Below, piece after piece: positions 52,201-64,000 of a DNA stretch of 64,000 nucleotides. The position numbers were made by a program, and so were the translations under genes. Under the pieces are notes generated by a model, which worked only from the letters and a program-made list of their open reading frames with translations, ran no database searches and had not been told where the DNA came from. The stretch is from Chrysomallon squamiferum (Eukaryota > Mollusca > Gastropoda > Neomphalida > Peltospiridae): positions 10,687,169 through 10,751,168 of the forward strand of contig CM022679.1 of NCBI GenBank assembly GCA_012295275.1. The letters are read 5' to 3'. Each line of letters starts with the position of its first letter. Within the stretch, counting starts at the first letter, position 1.

Positions 52201-55200
52201 TGACAGTTTATTGACTCAATTAATTAATGATATATATATATATATATAAGTCTTAGGCATGAACTGAGTCTCTCTCTTGTTCTGTTGTCTTGATGACAAT
52301 TTAATTTTATTTTGTTGTTAACAAATTGTAAATGAACAAATAAATGTATAAAACGTTGAATTGTTTCAGTTGTTCATACTTATTTAGTTATTTCCCTTTT
52401 TGTATCAGATATTAACTGTCAGTGGTTTTATTTGTGTTGATTATAATCTGTTTTGTTTCAGAGAAGAAGAAGAATTCGGCTCCTCTGGTGAGAGCAGCAA
52501 AGCAGAACATATCAAACCCATCACGCATTGTGTTTGTTCTCACACTGAACGGCAGACAGGTGAGACAGGTTGTACGTCTCATCCGAACTATCTACCACCA
52601 ACACCACTACTACTACATTCACGTTGATGAGGTTAGTCACTTACTTAAACCTTATTAGTAAGTTATAGTAATATTATTTTCAAATTATCTGGTTGTACGT
52701 CTCATCTGAACTATCTACCATCAACACCACTACTACTACATTCACGTTGATGAGGTTAGTCACTTACTTAAACTTTGGTAAGTTAAACCTGATGTTGTTT
52801 ATAGAAATATTATTTTCAAATTATGGTTGTATGTCTCATCTGAACTATCTACCATCAATGACATGACTACTATGTTCATGTTGATGAGGTTAGTCACTAA
52901 CTTAAACCTTAGTGAGTAAGTTATTATAGTAATATTGTATTTTTAAATAAGTTAAAACTAATATTATTTTTAAAAAACCTGGTTGTAAGTTTTATCTGAA
53001 CTTATTTACTAAGAGATCTACCATTACTGCAACATTCAAGCTGACAAAGTTAGTCATTATTTTCATGCTTCATTGAATAAGTAAATAAGTGGAATTCATT
53101 TTTTTTTATTAGGTTTTGATCATTTATTTTTAAAATCAAAATAATTGGTCGTATTTCTAAATCATTTCCATTACAAATAATTACATTCTATTTAAATCAA
53201 TTTATTTTTCCTTTATATCAGTCCATTATTCTGTTTTATTTCCAATATTTGTTTTGTTTCAGAGACAAGAGTATATGTTCCGTGAGTTGCTTCCCTTGGA
53301 GAAGAGACTTCCGAATGTTCACGTGACAAAGTTGAGGTTTTCCACTATCTGGGGTGGTGCCAGTCTTCTGCAGGCACATTTGACCTTCATGAAGGAACTG
53401 ATGGCACTGAGGCACTGGAAGTGGGATTATTACATAAACCTCAGTGAAAGTGATTACCCAATCAAGTGTGTGAAAGTTATAGTAAACAAAAATATCAGTC
53501 AGTAATATACTGAGAGCATAAGAGAAAAAGAATAATAATGTGTAAAAAAATATGTTGAGCTATAATTAAGCAAATAATTGCTTCTGAAGTATATATATAT
53601 ATATTTCAGAACCAATTAAAGTAAATTGGATAAAATTTATTTAACTGGTGACACTTAAACAACATCAGATAAATTGGACTTGTATTAATTAAGTCTTATC
53701 AGTAATTGTTTATATTCGAAATTTCAGCTGAAAATATGCCTAGCACTTTATTTTCCCCAAAAAATATTAAATATAAAAAAATAAATACATATATGATATA
53801 ATTATATTTATACATGTTTTAATATTAGATTGATTCTGACAAACTTTATACAAAGACTGGGTTGCTTTAAATCTACATTTTACGCTGTATTTAGTTTTAT
53901 TGTTTTAAAGCAGGTAATAAATATAATTTATTTAAAATGAATAATAAGTTTAAATTAAACTTTATTCTTTTCTTTTCAGAACTGTTGATGATTTGACAGC
54001 ATTTCTCACAAAATACAAAGGAATGAATTTTTTGAAGTCTCATGGAAGGGACACACCTAGGTATATTTGTGTGATTATATCTGATCAGTATTTATTTTAT
54101 TTCTTCATCATTAATATTGTACATATTGCTTGCTATTAAATGAAAATTGTATATGTTTATAAAAGAGACAGTAAAAACCCTCGAAAAACAATGCACAGCT
54201 TCCAAAATGTCACTTTTTGGTAATAATTTAAAAATAAAGTCAGGAGATTAAATATTGGATAAATACAGATAAAAAATTGAATGCATAAACATATTATTAT
54301 TGCAATTACTTATTTCACACTTACAGATAAAACAGTTGGTTTAGTTTATTTAAAGATTCATCAACAGAACTTTTTCTTATTCAGAGGAAGATATATATTT
54401 CTAAATTCTTTATTAAATATATACAAATATAACTATTGTTTATTCAGATTTTCAAGTAATAATAAATATTTACAAATACTAGTTCAGATTATTACAATGG
54501 ACAAACATTGCTGTGAATTTGGCTTATTCAATTTCTTACTTTAATCAGATTTATACAAAAACAAGGTTTGGACCAGACATTTTATGAGTGTGACAATCAT
54601 TTGTGGAGGGTGGGGCCACGCAGCCTACCCGAGGGTATTCGGATTGATGGAGGGAGTGACTGGATCTGTTTGTACAGAGACTTTGTAGAATACCTCGTCA
54701 CATCTCAGGATGATCTGATCACTGGATTGAAGGAGCTGTACAGATACACCCTTCTACCAGCAGAGGTAAGAATTAATTAATTAATTAATTAATAAAGACT
54801 TTCTTGACATGTTTTATTGTTCAAGATTATCAGCTTTCAAATATGTACATGAAACAGAAAACTGATCAGTAACAAAATGAGTGATGTTATAATTATGTAA
54901 TTTATTTATTTACATACTAAAAGAAACCATGTGGTACCAAAATTAGTGATATTCTAATTCTGTTTTATTTATGATTTTAATTAATTTTATTTATTTATTT
55001 CTTCTTTGTTATTTAATTAATCTTCTTACTTACTCACTTTTTATTATTATACTTTTTTTTAAATATAAATATGCATGCATCTGTATTTTGATATGATCCT
55101 TACACATAATCAAAAACATGTTATGTATTATAAAAGCATGTCATTACTTGCCAATGTCAAGGGATTTTTATATATCAGTGTACAAGCTTTTCTGTGCTCT

Positions 55201-57131
55201 CTTTCCAGTCATTCTTCCACACAGTTCTTCAGAACAGTGTTTTCTGTGACAAGGTTGTTGATAACAATCTGCACTTGACTAACTGGCGTCGCAAGCAGGG
55301 CTGCAAGTGTCAGTACAAACACATTGTCGACTGGTGCGGCTGTTCACCAAACGACTTCAAGACCAGTGATCTTGACAGACTGATGGTAAGACTCTTTGTT
55401 ATATGTGGCCTACTTTGTCAGTTGTTTGTTTTTTGGTTGTTGTTGTTTTTGTGTGCAAATATTCATATTTAAATTTTATACCTATCAGAAGAAAAACTAA
55501 TATTCATATTTAAATATTATACATTTCAATCATTTGTTCTAATTTTGCAATAAGGAAGAAAAAGCAACATTCATATTTAAATAACTGTACTTTTCAGTGT
55601 TTGTTCTGATTTCAGAATTAAGAAGAAAAACCAATATTCATATTTATATAAATATTATACTTTTCAAATTTAAATATTATATGTTTCAGTTGTTTGTTCC
55701 GATTTCAGAATTATGAAGAAAAACCAACATTCTTTGCTAGAAAATTTGAGCCAGTAGTGAACCAAGAAATAATAAACAGTCTTGATGTCTACCTGTTTGG
55801 AAGATTTCAACATGGTTTGTTTTCATTCTCTTTTCATGATACACATATACACAGTAACACACATATCATATCTTAAAAACTATTTTAAAATAGAACATCA
55901 CTGTATCATAGACAACTCAAAAAAAAAAAGTCATTTATATTTATATAAATGTTTTGCAGAAAATATTGATAAACAAACTTATGTAATGACATATTTTCAT
56001 TTATTCAATGGAATTAAAATAACAATTAAAATTAAAATAAAAATAAAACAGAGATCAATAAATAAATAAATTCTTAAGCTTTGACTTGATTTTAAGTCAG
56101 TAAAAAATTATATAAAATTATAGTTATGTATTAAATATAGATGAAAAAGTAACATTAAAATACTTTTAATTTCTTAATTGTAATTAGTCTTATATGAGAA
56201 AAGTCTATAAAAAAACAGTATTTAATTATAACCAACTTACATAAATCATCCACAGATAAAAAAAAAAACAAGAACCCACCACCACCAAAACCCTGTTTAA
56301 TTTAAACCTGTTATTCATTTAAAATAAATTATATTCTTTAAAAGAATTACAAAAATGGTATTTAATTACACTTAAGTTTGTATTAAATGTACTTTCAGAC
56401 ATGGTAGCATTAACAGGATACTGGCAGAATGAATTTCACCATCTCGACAAAAAATGGTTTCCTAAAGACGCATATCTCACAGTGTATCATTCGTTCACAA
56501 GACTCGGACTCGACACTCTTTATCAGCAGTCCAAGTCGTGTTCTTTTCGCATCATCAAACTTCTTGAAGCAAACATTTTCTACGAATCTGATCATTTTCA
56601 CGGTTTGCTGGTTCTGTACCAGGCCGAGCATGTGTCGACAGGGAAATTAATCACCATGGAAACACACCTGCATCCACGATATCACTATACAGTCCTCAAA
56701 CAGAAAAGTGTTGTAAATAGAGTCCAGTCATTACAGGTATTTGTTTGTTGAAATAAATAAATTAATTAAAAACATCAAATAAAGTAGTTATATTAAAGTT
56801 AGGTAAACAAAAATTAACACAGTGTATAATTTTTACTCTCAAAATTTTGTCAGGTCTTTTTATATTTTATTCTTAGTATTTCAGCTGAAAATATGCTAAG
56901 TGTTTTATTATTAAAAAAATATAATTACATATTTAATATTTATATTTTTAGATTTATAAGGTCTTTTTGGTCTTATATTTATGTAACTCTATCTACAGTA
57001 CTTGATCATCTTTCATTTTCTTTTTCTTTTTCATACCAACTTCATGAAATTAGTCTATTTTGTTCTTTTCATTGAGAAAGATAATTTCATTCATCTAGAA
57101 TCATTTTTATTGTTTATTTATTTATAAAATT

Positions 57132-57166
<35 letters not shown>

Positions 57167-57362
57167 TATTTACCAAGACAAAGATGACATCATTTGACTA
57201 TAACACAATATTTGGTTTCCTACTCAGAGTAACAAATGATAATTAATAAACATCTGATTAAGTAATGGTGAATATTTGTTTACTAATACAGAGTAAACAG
57301 ATTTTAATGTGACTGTTTTGTTAGAAAAAAATAGTTATTTATGATTGGTCACAACAACAACA

Positions 57363-57414
<52 letters not shown>

Positions 57415-58333
57415 TTAATAAATAAAAATAAATATGAAATTAGATTCTTAATTTATTATATTGTACTTATTTTTATTTATTTTATTTTCATTTAATTTAT
57501 AATAATAATAAAAATATAAATAAGTAAATAAATAAATAAAGAAAGAATAATTACAAAAAAAAAAAGATTATTAATTCATTATATCTTAAAACTTTTCATA
57601 TTTTTATTTATATTATTACCACTATTATTATTATTATTACTATTACTATTATTATTACTATTTTCAGGTCGGCACAGACTTTGATCCTAAAGAACTTATC
57701 TTTCGTAACTATGCAAAATTAATCGGACCCTACGACGAACTCATCCTGCGTCACGTGTGGGGACCTGGCGGTGAATTTGTCGTTGCTATGGCCTGGGTTG
57801 ACCCCATCAACATAATAGCAGCATCCTACGATGTGAAAATTCCTGGTGGAAGCATTCACGTCGGTCAGCACAAACCAAGCTTTAATCGTCCACTTCGTCC
57901 AGGTATATGGACGGTGAAACTGATGTATAACTTTGAGGTTGTGGCTGAAACTAACTTCCTCATTACACCTTTGTCTTTCTTTCACTCGAGGCCCATTTCG
58001 ACCTCAGAAATATATCGGGCGCACGCAGGTCCTTTTGGAATGTACGCAGCCAAAGATTTCTCCGAGTTCAGGGAAGTCCTGCAAGTGAGAAGGGACCCAG
58101 AACTGGAAAAACAAGCGAGCTTAAATGCCAGGAAAGTGGGGAAAGATTTGGAGAAGTGGATCGACAGCATAGTGCCTTATTTTTGGCAGGTTCAAAGGTC
58201 GTGTTCTTTGGAAGATATGAATAATACGTGTTCCGAACTTGAACAGTGTCGTAAAACATCGTGGAGTTCGCGGTCACCTGACCCAAAATCTGAACTGTCT
58301 GCGATTGGTTCAAAATCTGCCTGGGCCAGATAA
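35990..58333 (+). CDS. Peptide (protein) O-xylosyltransferase
   Basis: Transfers xylose from UDP-xylose to Ser of proteoglycan core proteins in the Golgi, the first step of chondroitin/heparan sulfate synthesis. Exons: 35990-36223, 44815-45133, 51091-51216, 51776-51943, 52462-52631, 53263-53465, 53980-54060, 54549-54765, 55209-55385, 55709-55814, 56399-56736, 57668-58333. All phases agree; product 934 aa, in the family range. Residues 1-17 cytosolic, about 18-38 a signal anchor ([17 protein letters not shown]), 79-184 stem and Cys-containing region, 185-282 WSC domain, about 300-565 glycosyltransferase domain, about 600-934 Xylo_C domain. ATG at 35990 is chosen because it opens the first exon just before the membrane anchor. 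Orthologue of XYLT1/XYLT2 and fly oxt. Introns 1 (8.6 kb) and 2 (6 kb) are the largest and most repeat-rich. Confidence 0.96.
36510..36605. repeat. TTA trinucleotide microsatellite
   Basis: About 27 units followed by TTTA units, near the start of xylosyltransferase intron 1. Confidence 0.95.
37767..37807. repeat. GT dinucleotide microsatellite
   Basis: About 20 units in xylosyltransferase intron 1. Confidence 0.95.
38786..38930. repeat. Tandem palindrome array
   Basis: Four copies of a 40-48 bp unit built on TATTAACTA ... TAGTTAATA, itself an inverted repeat, so each unit can fold as a hairpin. Confidence 0.75.
38901..39076. repeat. Inverted repeat with ~80-bp arms
   Basis: The arm 38901-38981 and the arm 38995-39076 are reverse complements with few mismatches. 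They share GGATTGGTAATTAGTCTAAG and the flanking ATTAACTATTAGCAGTTAAT, with a spacer of about 13 bases. This is a strong potential hairpin or cruciform inside the intronic satellite. Confidence 0.85.
39517..39680. repeat. TTA/GAT trinucleotide region
   Basis: ATT/TTA repeats with a GAT-rich centre, in xylosyltransferase intron 1. Confidence 0.9.
40700..41320. repeat. Three diverged ~200-bp tandem units
   Basis: Each unit contains TTTTTCATCTGGCATTTTT or a decayed or inverted form, then AATTAAAAGACCATTGAATG, AACAAAGTTAATTTT, GAAAACACCCAT and GACATTAGTGGGGGAGAAAG. Units start near 40700, 40926 and 41141. Confidence 0.7.
47952..48003. repeat. AT dinucleotide microsatellite
   Basis: About 25 AT units in xylosyltransferase intron 2. 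Confidence 0.95.
48513..48559. repeat. GT dinucleotide microsatellite
   Basis: About 23 units in xylosyltransferase intron 2. Confidence 0.95.
49157..49216. repeat. GT dinucleotide microsatellite
   Basis: About 29 units with one interruption, xylosyltransferase intron 2. Confidence 0.95.
51091..51943 (+). other. WSC domain of the xylosyltransferase (2 exons)
   Basis: Reads [10 protein letters not shown], then [50 protein letters not shown]: the eight-cysteine WSC pattern, with the GLQYG-x-ECWCG core. Arthropod xylosyltransferases carry a WSC domain in the same position. Both borders are phase 1, and the intron inside the domain is also phase 1. Confidence 0.9.
52462..55385 (+). other. Xylosyltransferase catalytic domain (5 exons)
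   Basis: Starts [20 protein letters not shown] and YYIHVDE, as in the Branch/core-2 GlcNAc-transferase-like fold (GT14). Conserved blocks follow: [86 protein letters not shown], and [18 protein letters not shown] ([10 protein letters not shown] at residues 547-556). The last block is nearly invariant in animal xylosyltransferases. All expected landmarks are intact. Confidence 0.93.
52567..53060 (+). repeat. Tandem array of decoy 5' splice sites after exon 52462-52631
   Basis: The last ~65 bases of the exon with its GTTAGTCAC donor are repeated three more times, starting at 52691, 52825 and 52981, with donors at 52755, 52889 and 53049. Similarity falls with distance. All three extra copies read CTCATCTGAAC-like sequence in place of the exon's CTCATCCGAAC, which puts a TGA in the reading frame. 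Confidence 0.88.
56399..58333 (+). other. Xylo_C C-terminal domain (2 exons)
   Basis: Reads [40 protein letters not shown], then in the last exon [52 protein letters not shown] and [10 protein letters not shown], matching the C-terminal domain of animal xylosyltransferases. The end has several cysteines ([17 protein letters not shown]) and a Ser/Lys-rich tail before TAA. Confidence 0.9.
57365..57411. repeat. TAA trinucleotide microsatellite
   Basis: About 15 units in the last xylosyltransferase intron, followed by AAAT units. Confidence 0.95.
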
Positions 58334-58865
58334 CACAGGCAGTAAAATAGGTTTACACGGACAATAACTATGTCTGCAATTAATCGTGTAATGGTGCTAT
58401 TTTTAATTTGCTAATACATATTTTAATTTTTTCACCCTAATGGTTACAGCATTTATTGGCTTCACAATCAATAATTTTTAATTTTTTTTATCTTCTTTAT
58501 TCAGTCCAGAATTTTAATACTTCTGTTTTCTTTTTTAAGGCTTCACATATTTTTAAAAACTTTTTTATATGTATATTTCTGTTCATTATCAATTAGATAA
58601 TATAATCAAGTTATATTTAAATATCAAAGTGATTTTTGAAATGTATTGTTAAATGTTCCATTATTTGAAGATGAGTGTGTGTGTGTTTATGCATGAATGT
58701 ATGCTTCATGTAATGTTTTGTTATGATAAAAATCCAATCAAACGGTCATATATTTTTTATTTTATATAATGTAAAGATATAGAAGAGAAATGCCATTTTG
58801 TAGAAAATAGAATAACAAATTTATGAAATATTTAGGTTTTGTTATGAAAAGAATCCCATCAAACA

Positions 58866-58898
<33 letters not shown>

Positions 58899-59294
58899 TA
58901 TATAATATAAAGATATATGTTGTAAGAGAAATGTCATTTTCTAGAAAATAGAATAACAAACTAATTTCTCTGTTTTATTAATCCATTTGTGTATTGAAGA
59001 TTTCCAGAGATTATCATGTGACAAAACGGATACAGGGGCTGAAATATCAGGGATTGAGAAATCAGTTATATTTAATTTTAATAAATTTACATAAACCCAT
59101 CATTTATCAAAGATTTTAACATATCAAAGGACTTTTGGTTTTCCTGTTTTAATTTTTATTATTATTATTATTATTTTTTTTTTTTTTAATGAGATTTTTG
59201 CTTTAATATCACTGATTTCATATCATATTTTTTTTATTTTAATAATAATTTACATTTTTCATTAAGAAAATTAATTATCTGTTATTTTGCATAT
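58334..59294. other. 3' UTR and flanking DNA of the xylosyltransferase gene
   Basis: AT-rich, no exon. It contains a tandem duplication of about 115 bp (58717-58822 and 58836-58962) interrupted by a long T run in the second copy. Candidate AATAAA at 59080-59085 is weak. Confidence 0.45.
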
Positions 59295-59296
59295 TA

Positions 59297-60023
59297 TAGT
59301 GGTGCCTCGACTTACGAGCAGTCTCTTGGTCGATTTTTGCTCTAAGTTGCGAGCAAAAATCCGAGTTACGAGCGAACTTAAGATAAGTTGCCGCTAGTTG
59401 GCGCAACGAACAACATACCATCCGCCGAGCATCCCGCGTCTCACTCGTTTAATTCACGTGGTTACCTCGCCGCGGAAGTATCTCTGTTGTGTTGTGCTCG
59501 CGTTTTGTCCAGTATTTTGCCAAATTACTTTTTGCAAAGAAGAAGAAGCGGATGATGTCCATTGAATTAAAGCTTGAATTCACAGAAAAACATGAGCGTG
59601 TAGTCTACTTGGCTAGGCAGTACTTCTACGATATGTACCATACTGAAGCAGAAAGAGTCGAGTAAGGCTGTAACTCCAGCCAAAGGCATTGAAATAATTT
59701 GTCTGATGTCCGAGATAAATACTCTTTACAAAACCAATTTATTTATTTACATTCTTTTTTATTTTATTTTTATGCAATATTTGTCATTTACAAATACATT
59801 TTTCTTATTTAAAAACACGTTACAAAAAAAAAAAAATATATATATAAATAAATAAATAAATATTAAAAAAAAATTAATAATAATAATAATAAAGTAAAAA
59901 ATGGATTAGAACTGGAACGGATTAATGGTATTTCAATTCATTTCAGCTGGAAAAATTGATTTGATATACGCGCAAATTGAGATACGAGCTCGATCACGGA
60001 ACGAATAAGTCGAGGAACCACTG
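59297..60023 (+). mobile_element. pogo/Tigger-like non-autonomous DNA transposon
   Basis: A 727-bp element with terminal inverted repeats: left TAGTGGTGCCTCGACTTA, right end reads CAGTGGTTCCTCGACTTA on the opposite strand. It is flanked by TA on both sides (59295-59296 and 60024-60025), the target duplication of Tc1/mariner-superfamily elements. CTCGACTTACGA-type ends are characteristic of pogo/Tigger families. Internally, 59552-59665 is a 37-codon remnant resembling the start of a pogo-type transposase DNA-binding domain. The middle is deleted, and AT-rich simple sequence fills 59740-59895, so it cannot move on its own. Confidence 0.85.
59552..59665 (+). pseudogene. Truncated pogo-type transposase N-terminus
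   Basis: 37 codons from ATG to TAA, preceded in frame by a Lys/Arg run. It contains SIELKLEFTEKHE and YLARQY, matching the start of the psq/CENP-B-type helix-turn-helix that opens Tigger transposases. The reading then departs from the family and stops; the catalytic DDE domain is absent. Confidence 0.65.
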
Positions 60024-60025
60024 TA

Positions 60026-60450
60026 TTTTGTGATGAATATTTTTGTAAGATAATTGACTAGTACTATATTAACTTATTATAATTACAGTTGAAATTTAAA
60101 ATAATTTTGTATGTTCTTTCGACGAAAGATAAATACATTTTTATTATTGTACATAAAATCATTTATTTAATATCTATCCCAACTGTATTTATTTAATCAA
60201 ATATAATGGAATATTTCAACAAATTATGCTAAAATAGTTTATAATAAATTTATAATGTTATCCAACTCAGTTATTTTTTTTTGTTTTATTCAACTGAAGT
60301 TTCATGGGAATATTTCCCGTGAGTGCTGTTATCCAATGTCATGCGCATTGATATCCTGAGTGCGGGTATCTTAATGTCGTTTAAGATGTCCAAAAAAAAA
60401 AAAAAAAAAAAAAAAAAAAGAAAGAAAGAACAGAAACAACAAACAAACAA

Positions 60451-60498
<48 letters not shown>

Positions 60499-60636
60499 TA
60501 TAAAACTTTAAATGGCGCGAAAAGGCAATCACGTGGTCGAAGATAAATGTAAACAAAATGTAGATATACGTGCGCCATTTTCAAATACTTTTTAGCCGTA
60601 TTGCTCAAATTTTAGACCATAAATTTCAAAAAATGA

Positions 60637-60689
<53 letters not shown>

Positions 60690-61279
60690 ACCAGTAATCA
60701 AAACCGCACTAATCAAGGAACTGATCATTAATTTTGATAATATATTTTTTATCCTAAGAAGAAAGACAACTCGTTGCAGACAGATGAATTTTATTTGCCG
60801 TGAGTGGCCAATCGATATAAATTAGGTTAATACAGATTTATGAAACAGTAAATCATTACACATAACCATGAGATGACATATTTCATGAATACCGTGCATA
60901 CAAATAGACAGATGATGTAAATGAGAGTTTTAAAATAACGCATGTGATATGTTTGCGATGACACTATTGAATGTTAAATAATTATACGAAGGTGTTCGTT
61001 TGATAGAAAAGGCACATTTACTTTCTTGATTTATTTTTTCAGATAACAGCATATGTTTCCTTTCTGTCTAAAAATATGGGTAGGTTCAGTTGTTATTAAA
61101 CCTGAAGAAACATGCACACACGCATACAAGTATCGCGTTCTTATAATTATATTCCAAAGGAAGACGGCAATAATAAAATAAATAAAAAAAAAAATCAGAG
61201 ACAGAGAGAGAGAAATAGAATTTCTAGAATGGAAATATCGTGAGAATGAAATATGTTAGGGAGTGAGAGAGATTTTATT

Positions 61280-61310
<31 letters not shown>

Positions 61311-63741
61311 TTTTATTTTATTTTATATATATATATATTTTTTTTTTTCTTTTACTTGAGAACGCAATCGATTTATGCAGTACAGATATAAGGTACATGT
61401 TTAAATACTAGTATGTACACACACATTTCAATATGCTCAACACGTTTGTATATTCTTTCATACCATTGTTCTTTCACACGTCAAATCACACACTCATAAC
61501 TCTAAATATCTTTAAAAAAAACAACAACAAACAAATGTAATACAATTGTATATCATATGTTTTATTACAAAAATGACTGGGTGAAAACGTAGAAATTAAA
61601 AACATGTCGAAAGACAACAAATCACTGTACAATCAGGTTTCTTCTTCATATCACTTTGTTCTCATCATATACGCAAATTCTGAAATGAAAAGCAAATACT
61701 CAGCAACAACAATCATATATATGTATCAACTTGATTTACAAATAACGGCAATATGATTAAAGACACAACGCCTTCACTAACACACTGGTTTGTATTCTAA
61801 CAAAACTAACATTTTAACTTTTATAATAGAATAACGATTTTTAAAATAAATATATATCATATGCTCTCGTATACACATACACGCACACGCATACACACAT
61901 AGAACTAATAAATGTTTGTATATGATCACATTATAGACATTTTTTACATTGCTTTAAACAAGGTGTACCTAACAGTTTTGTAGTAGTTTATTACTATTCA
62001 TAACGATTATTAATATTCATAAGTGTTAATATCCATTCTGCTTATGCCTGGGGTTCAGGCTAAATTTATAAAATATTAAATAGCTTATTTGAATAATTTT
62101 AATACTCAGCTAAAACTGTTTAAATACCATATTTCGATTAAAATTGGGAAATTAAACTTGAAAATATCAAACTAATAACAACATTTAGAAATAAAATATA
62201 ATATAATAATTATAGTACAATATAATATAATGTAATGTATAACGTAATCTAATCTAATGTAATATAATATAATATAATATAATATAATATAATATAATAT
62301 AATATAATATAATATAATTATATTTAAAAAATATTGCTAAGAATTTCAGTAAAATTGACATATTATGCATTTACATTTTCTTTCATCTATTTCTTACCAA
62401 GTAAATTAAGCTTACAAAACGTAATCTACTGAAAATAAATCAAATTAAATCAAATAAATAAATAAATAAATAAATAAAAGGGAATAAAATTAAAATAAAA
62501 TAAAATGTAAAACCAGAGTAACTATAATCTTTTCCTTTCTTACAATATTATCTTGTTTTTTTCTTTCTTCTTATTATAAATCACAAATCAGTTTCATTCA
62601 TTCATCTGAAGTAATTACAGTATTGCTCACAATATTTTTCTTTAACGTCAGTAAATGACTTCAATCTAAATCTTAATTTCTATTCATTTTAAACATCTCT
62701 TCATTACCTATGTATCTAACAAATATAATTAACCTGAGCAGGAAAGTCAACTTTCAGACTGTTTGCTTTGAAAACATTGCTTAAATTATAACCGTTTTGG
62801 TTCAAAATGTTTAACTTGATTAGTTGTTTGGAATATAGACACAATAAAATAAAATAAAATAAAATAAAATAGTAAAACAAAACGAAACAAAAAAAAAAAA
62901 AACTAAGAAAAGAAATATAAATATAACAAATAAAGTAAATATCTTCGAAAAAACACAGAAATGGAATGGCGAAAGTCACAATATCGAAAGAAAGGGAAGT
63001 AATTACTGATATATTTATTCTTCGACATAAATAATTAAAACTCGTACTAATGAAGAAATTCATTCTGCTGAAAGTTAGTAAACGTAATGCGTTTCAAACT
63101 TGGTTAGCACATGTATAACTATCACACTTGTGGATCTGTTAGTATTTGCAAAAATGTTTGATTCCTATATTATTTTCTATGAAATCTTTGAAAAGATTAG
63201 GAAAAACAAAAATTACGAAATACAGGATTAAAATGAAGAAACAATGACACTACTGCTATGTCAAAAGACCCTTAAATATTTGTAAAAGAATGTTTAAATA
63301 ATAGATGGAAAGATAGATTTACAGAGGGATAGATAGAGAGACAGACAGATACACTGAAAGAGGTACAGACAGATAGTCTGTTAGAGGGATAAATAAACTG
63401 ATAGATGGATATATACACATACAAGCAGATAGATAAGTTGATAGATAAGGGCAATAATTAATAATTAACAAAGTAAATAACCCACAAAAATTGTGTTTTA
63501 GTTCGGGAAAGATTATGTTGTCGACAGGTGTTAGAAGCAAATACTGAATGGTAACTGATTTAATAATTACACAGTTAGTGAAACATACACAAATGAAATG
63601 ATCATTTAAATATTTTTTATATATATATATATTTTGTTTTTGCCATTTCTACAAGAAATTAAATTATTTAAGTTTAAAATGTTAGTCATCATTTAACAAA
63701 AAACAAAACAAAAAAAAAAGAAACAAGAAAAAAAAAGAAAA

Positions 63742-63788
<47 letters not shown>

Positions 63789-64000
63789 TAATAATTAATT
63801 TATATTTAATAGATGCAAACTATAGTAATGGCTTAATTATAGCTTGAATTAATTATTGTTATTTTGAACAAAAGATAAGTTTCGAATTAGTGGTGAAAAT
63901 GGCATATTCATTTGATTTTAATATTGCCTACATTTTAAATTTAAAATTTATATTTAAATAAATTATTACTGCTTCAAAATGTACACATTAGAGCTATTTT
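60026..64000. other. Terminal gene-free region
   Basis: No exon or RNA gene recognised on either strand. It is AT-rich, with TAA tracts (60448-60497, 60642-60688, 63745-63787), an A run (60391-60419), TTTA and AT tracts (61272-61340), an ATAAT pentanucleotide array (62255-62318), AAATA/AAAAT arrays (62450-62510, 62840-62870) and a degenerate GATA-type array on the reverse reading (63300-63450). Confidence 0.5.

Noticed and set aside
56410-56650. 73-aa frames on both strands over exon 56399-56736
   Set aside because: Shadows of the xylosyltransferase exon in other frames.
57719-58313. Antisense frames of 62-88 aa over the last xylosyltransferase exon
   Set aside because: The + strand frame matches the Xylo_C domain; the antisense ones match nothing.
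60391-60419. 29-A run as a processed pseudogene or LINE tail
   Set aside because: No coding remnant precedes it and no target duplication is visible; simple A and TAA tracts are common here.

Overview
This window is nuclear DNA from an animal. It is very AT-rich and full of microsatellites, and its genes are split by GT-AG introns. Gene content and style fit a lophotrochozoan, possibly a mollusc; that placement is inference from general features only. I could assemble four protein-coding genes exon by exon, with splice phases that agree at almost every junction. I found no rRNA, tRNA, CRISPR or bacterial-type feature.

Layout. (1) About 1629-10746, + strand: the 3' part of a secreted astacin-family zinc metalloprotease (M12A) followed by one Sushi/CCP domain and three MAM domains; the signal peptide and most of the propeptide lie upstream of the recognisable exons. 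(2) 13414-16283, - strand: a complete cytosolic ribosomal protein RPS15A gene (130 aa), with a non-coding 5'TOP first exon. (3) 17679-32330, + strand, head-to-head with RPS15A: a gene of about 26 exons for a coiled-coil plus HEAT-repeat protein, probably HEATR4. (4) 35990-58333, + strand: a complete peptide O-xylosyltransferase gene (12 coding exons, 934 aa) with a type II membrane anchor, a WSC domain, the xylosyltransferase catalytic domain and the Xylo_C domain. This enzyme starts glycosaminoglycan chains on proteoglycans. The last 5.7 kb holds no gene I can recognise, but contains a 727-bp pogo/Tigger-like non-autonomous DNA transposon with terminal inverted repeats and a TA target duplication. 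The four genes do not form an obvious pathway.

The most unusual recurring feature is local tandem duplication at exon borders. In three of the four genes, short tandem arrays copy the first or last bases of an exon together with its splice site, leaving decoy 3' or 5' splice sites next to the real one (upstream of 4525, 7575, 24062 and 55709; downstream of 45133 and 52631). Other points of interest are a Met-turn methionine replaced by threonine in the astacin domain, two homopolymer frameshifts that break otherwise clean reading frames, a 20-nt microexon, a 48-nt phase-symmetric likely cassette exon, a roughly 80-bp-arm inverted repeat inside an intronic satellite, and very long purine/pyrimidine tracts close to two splice donors.
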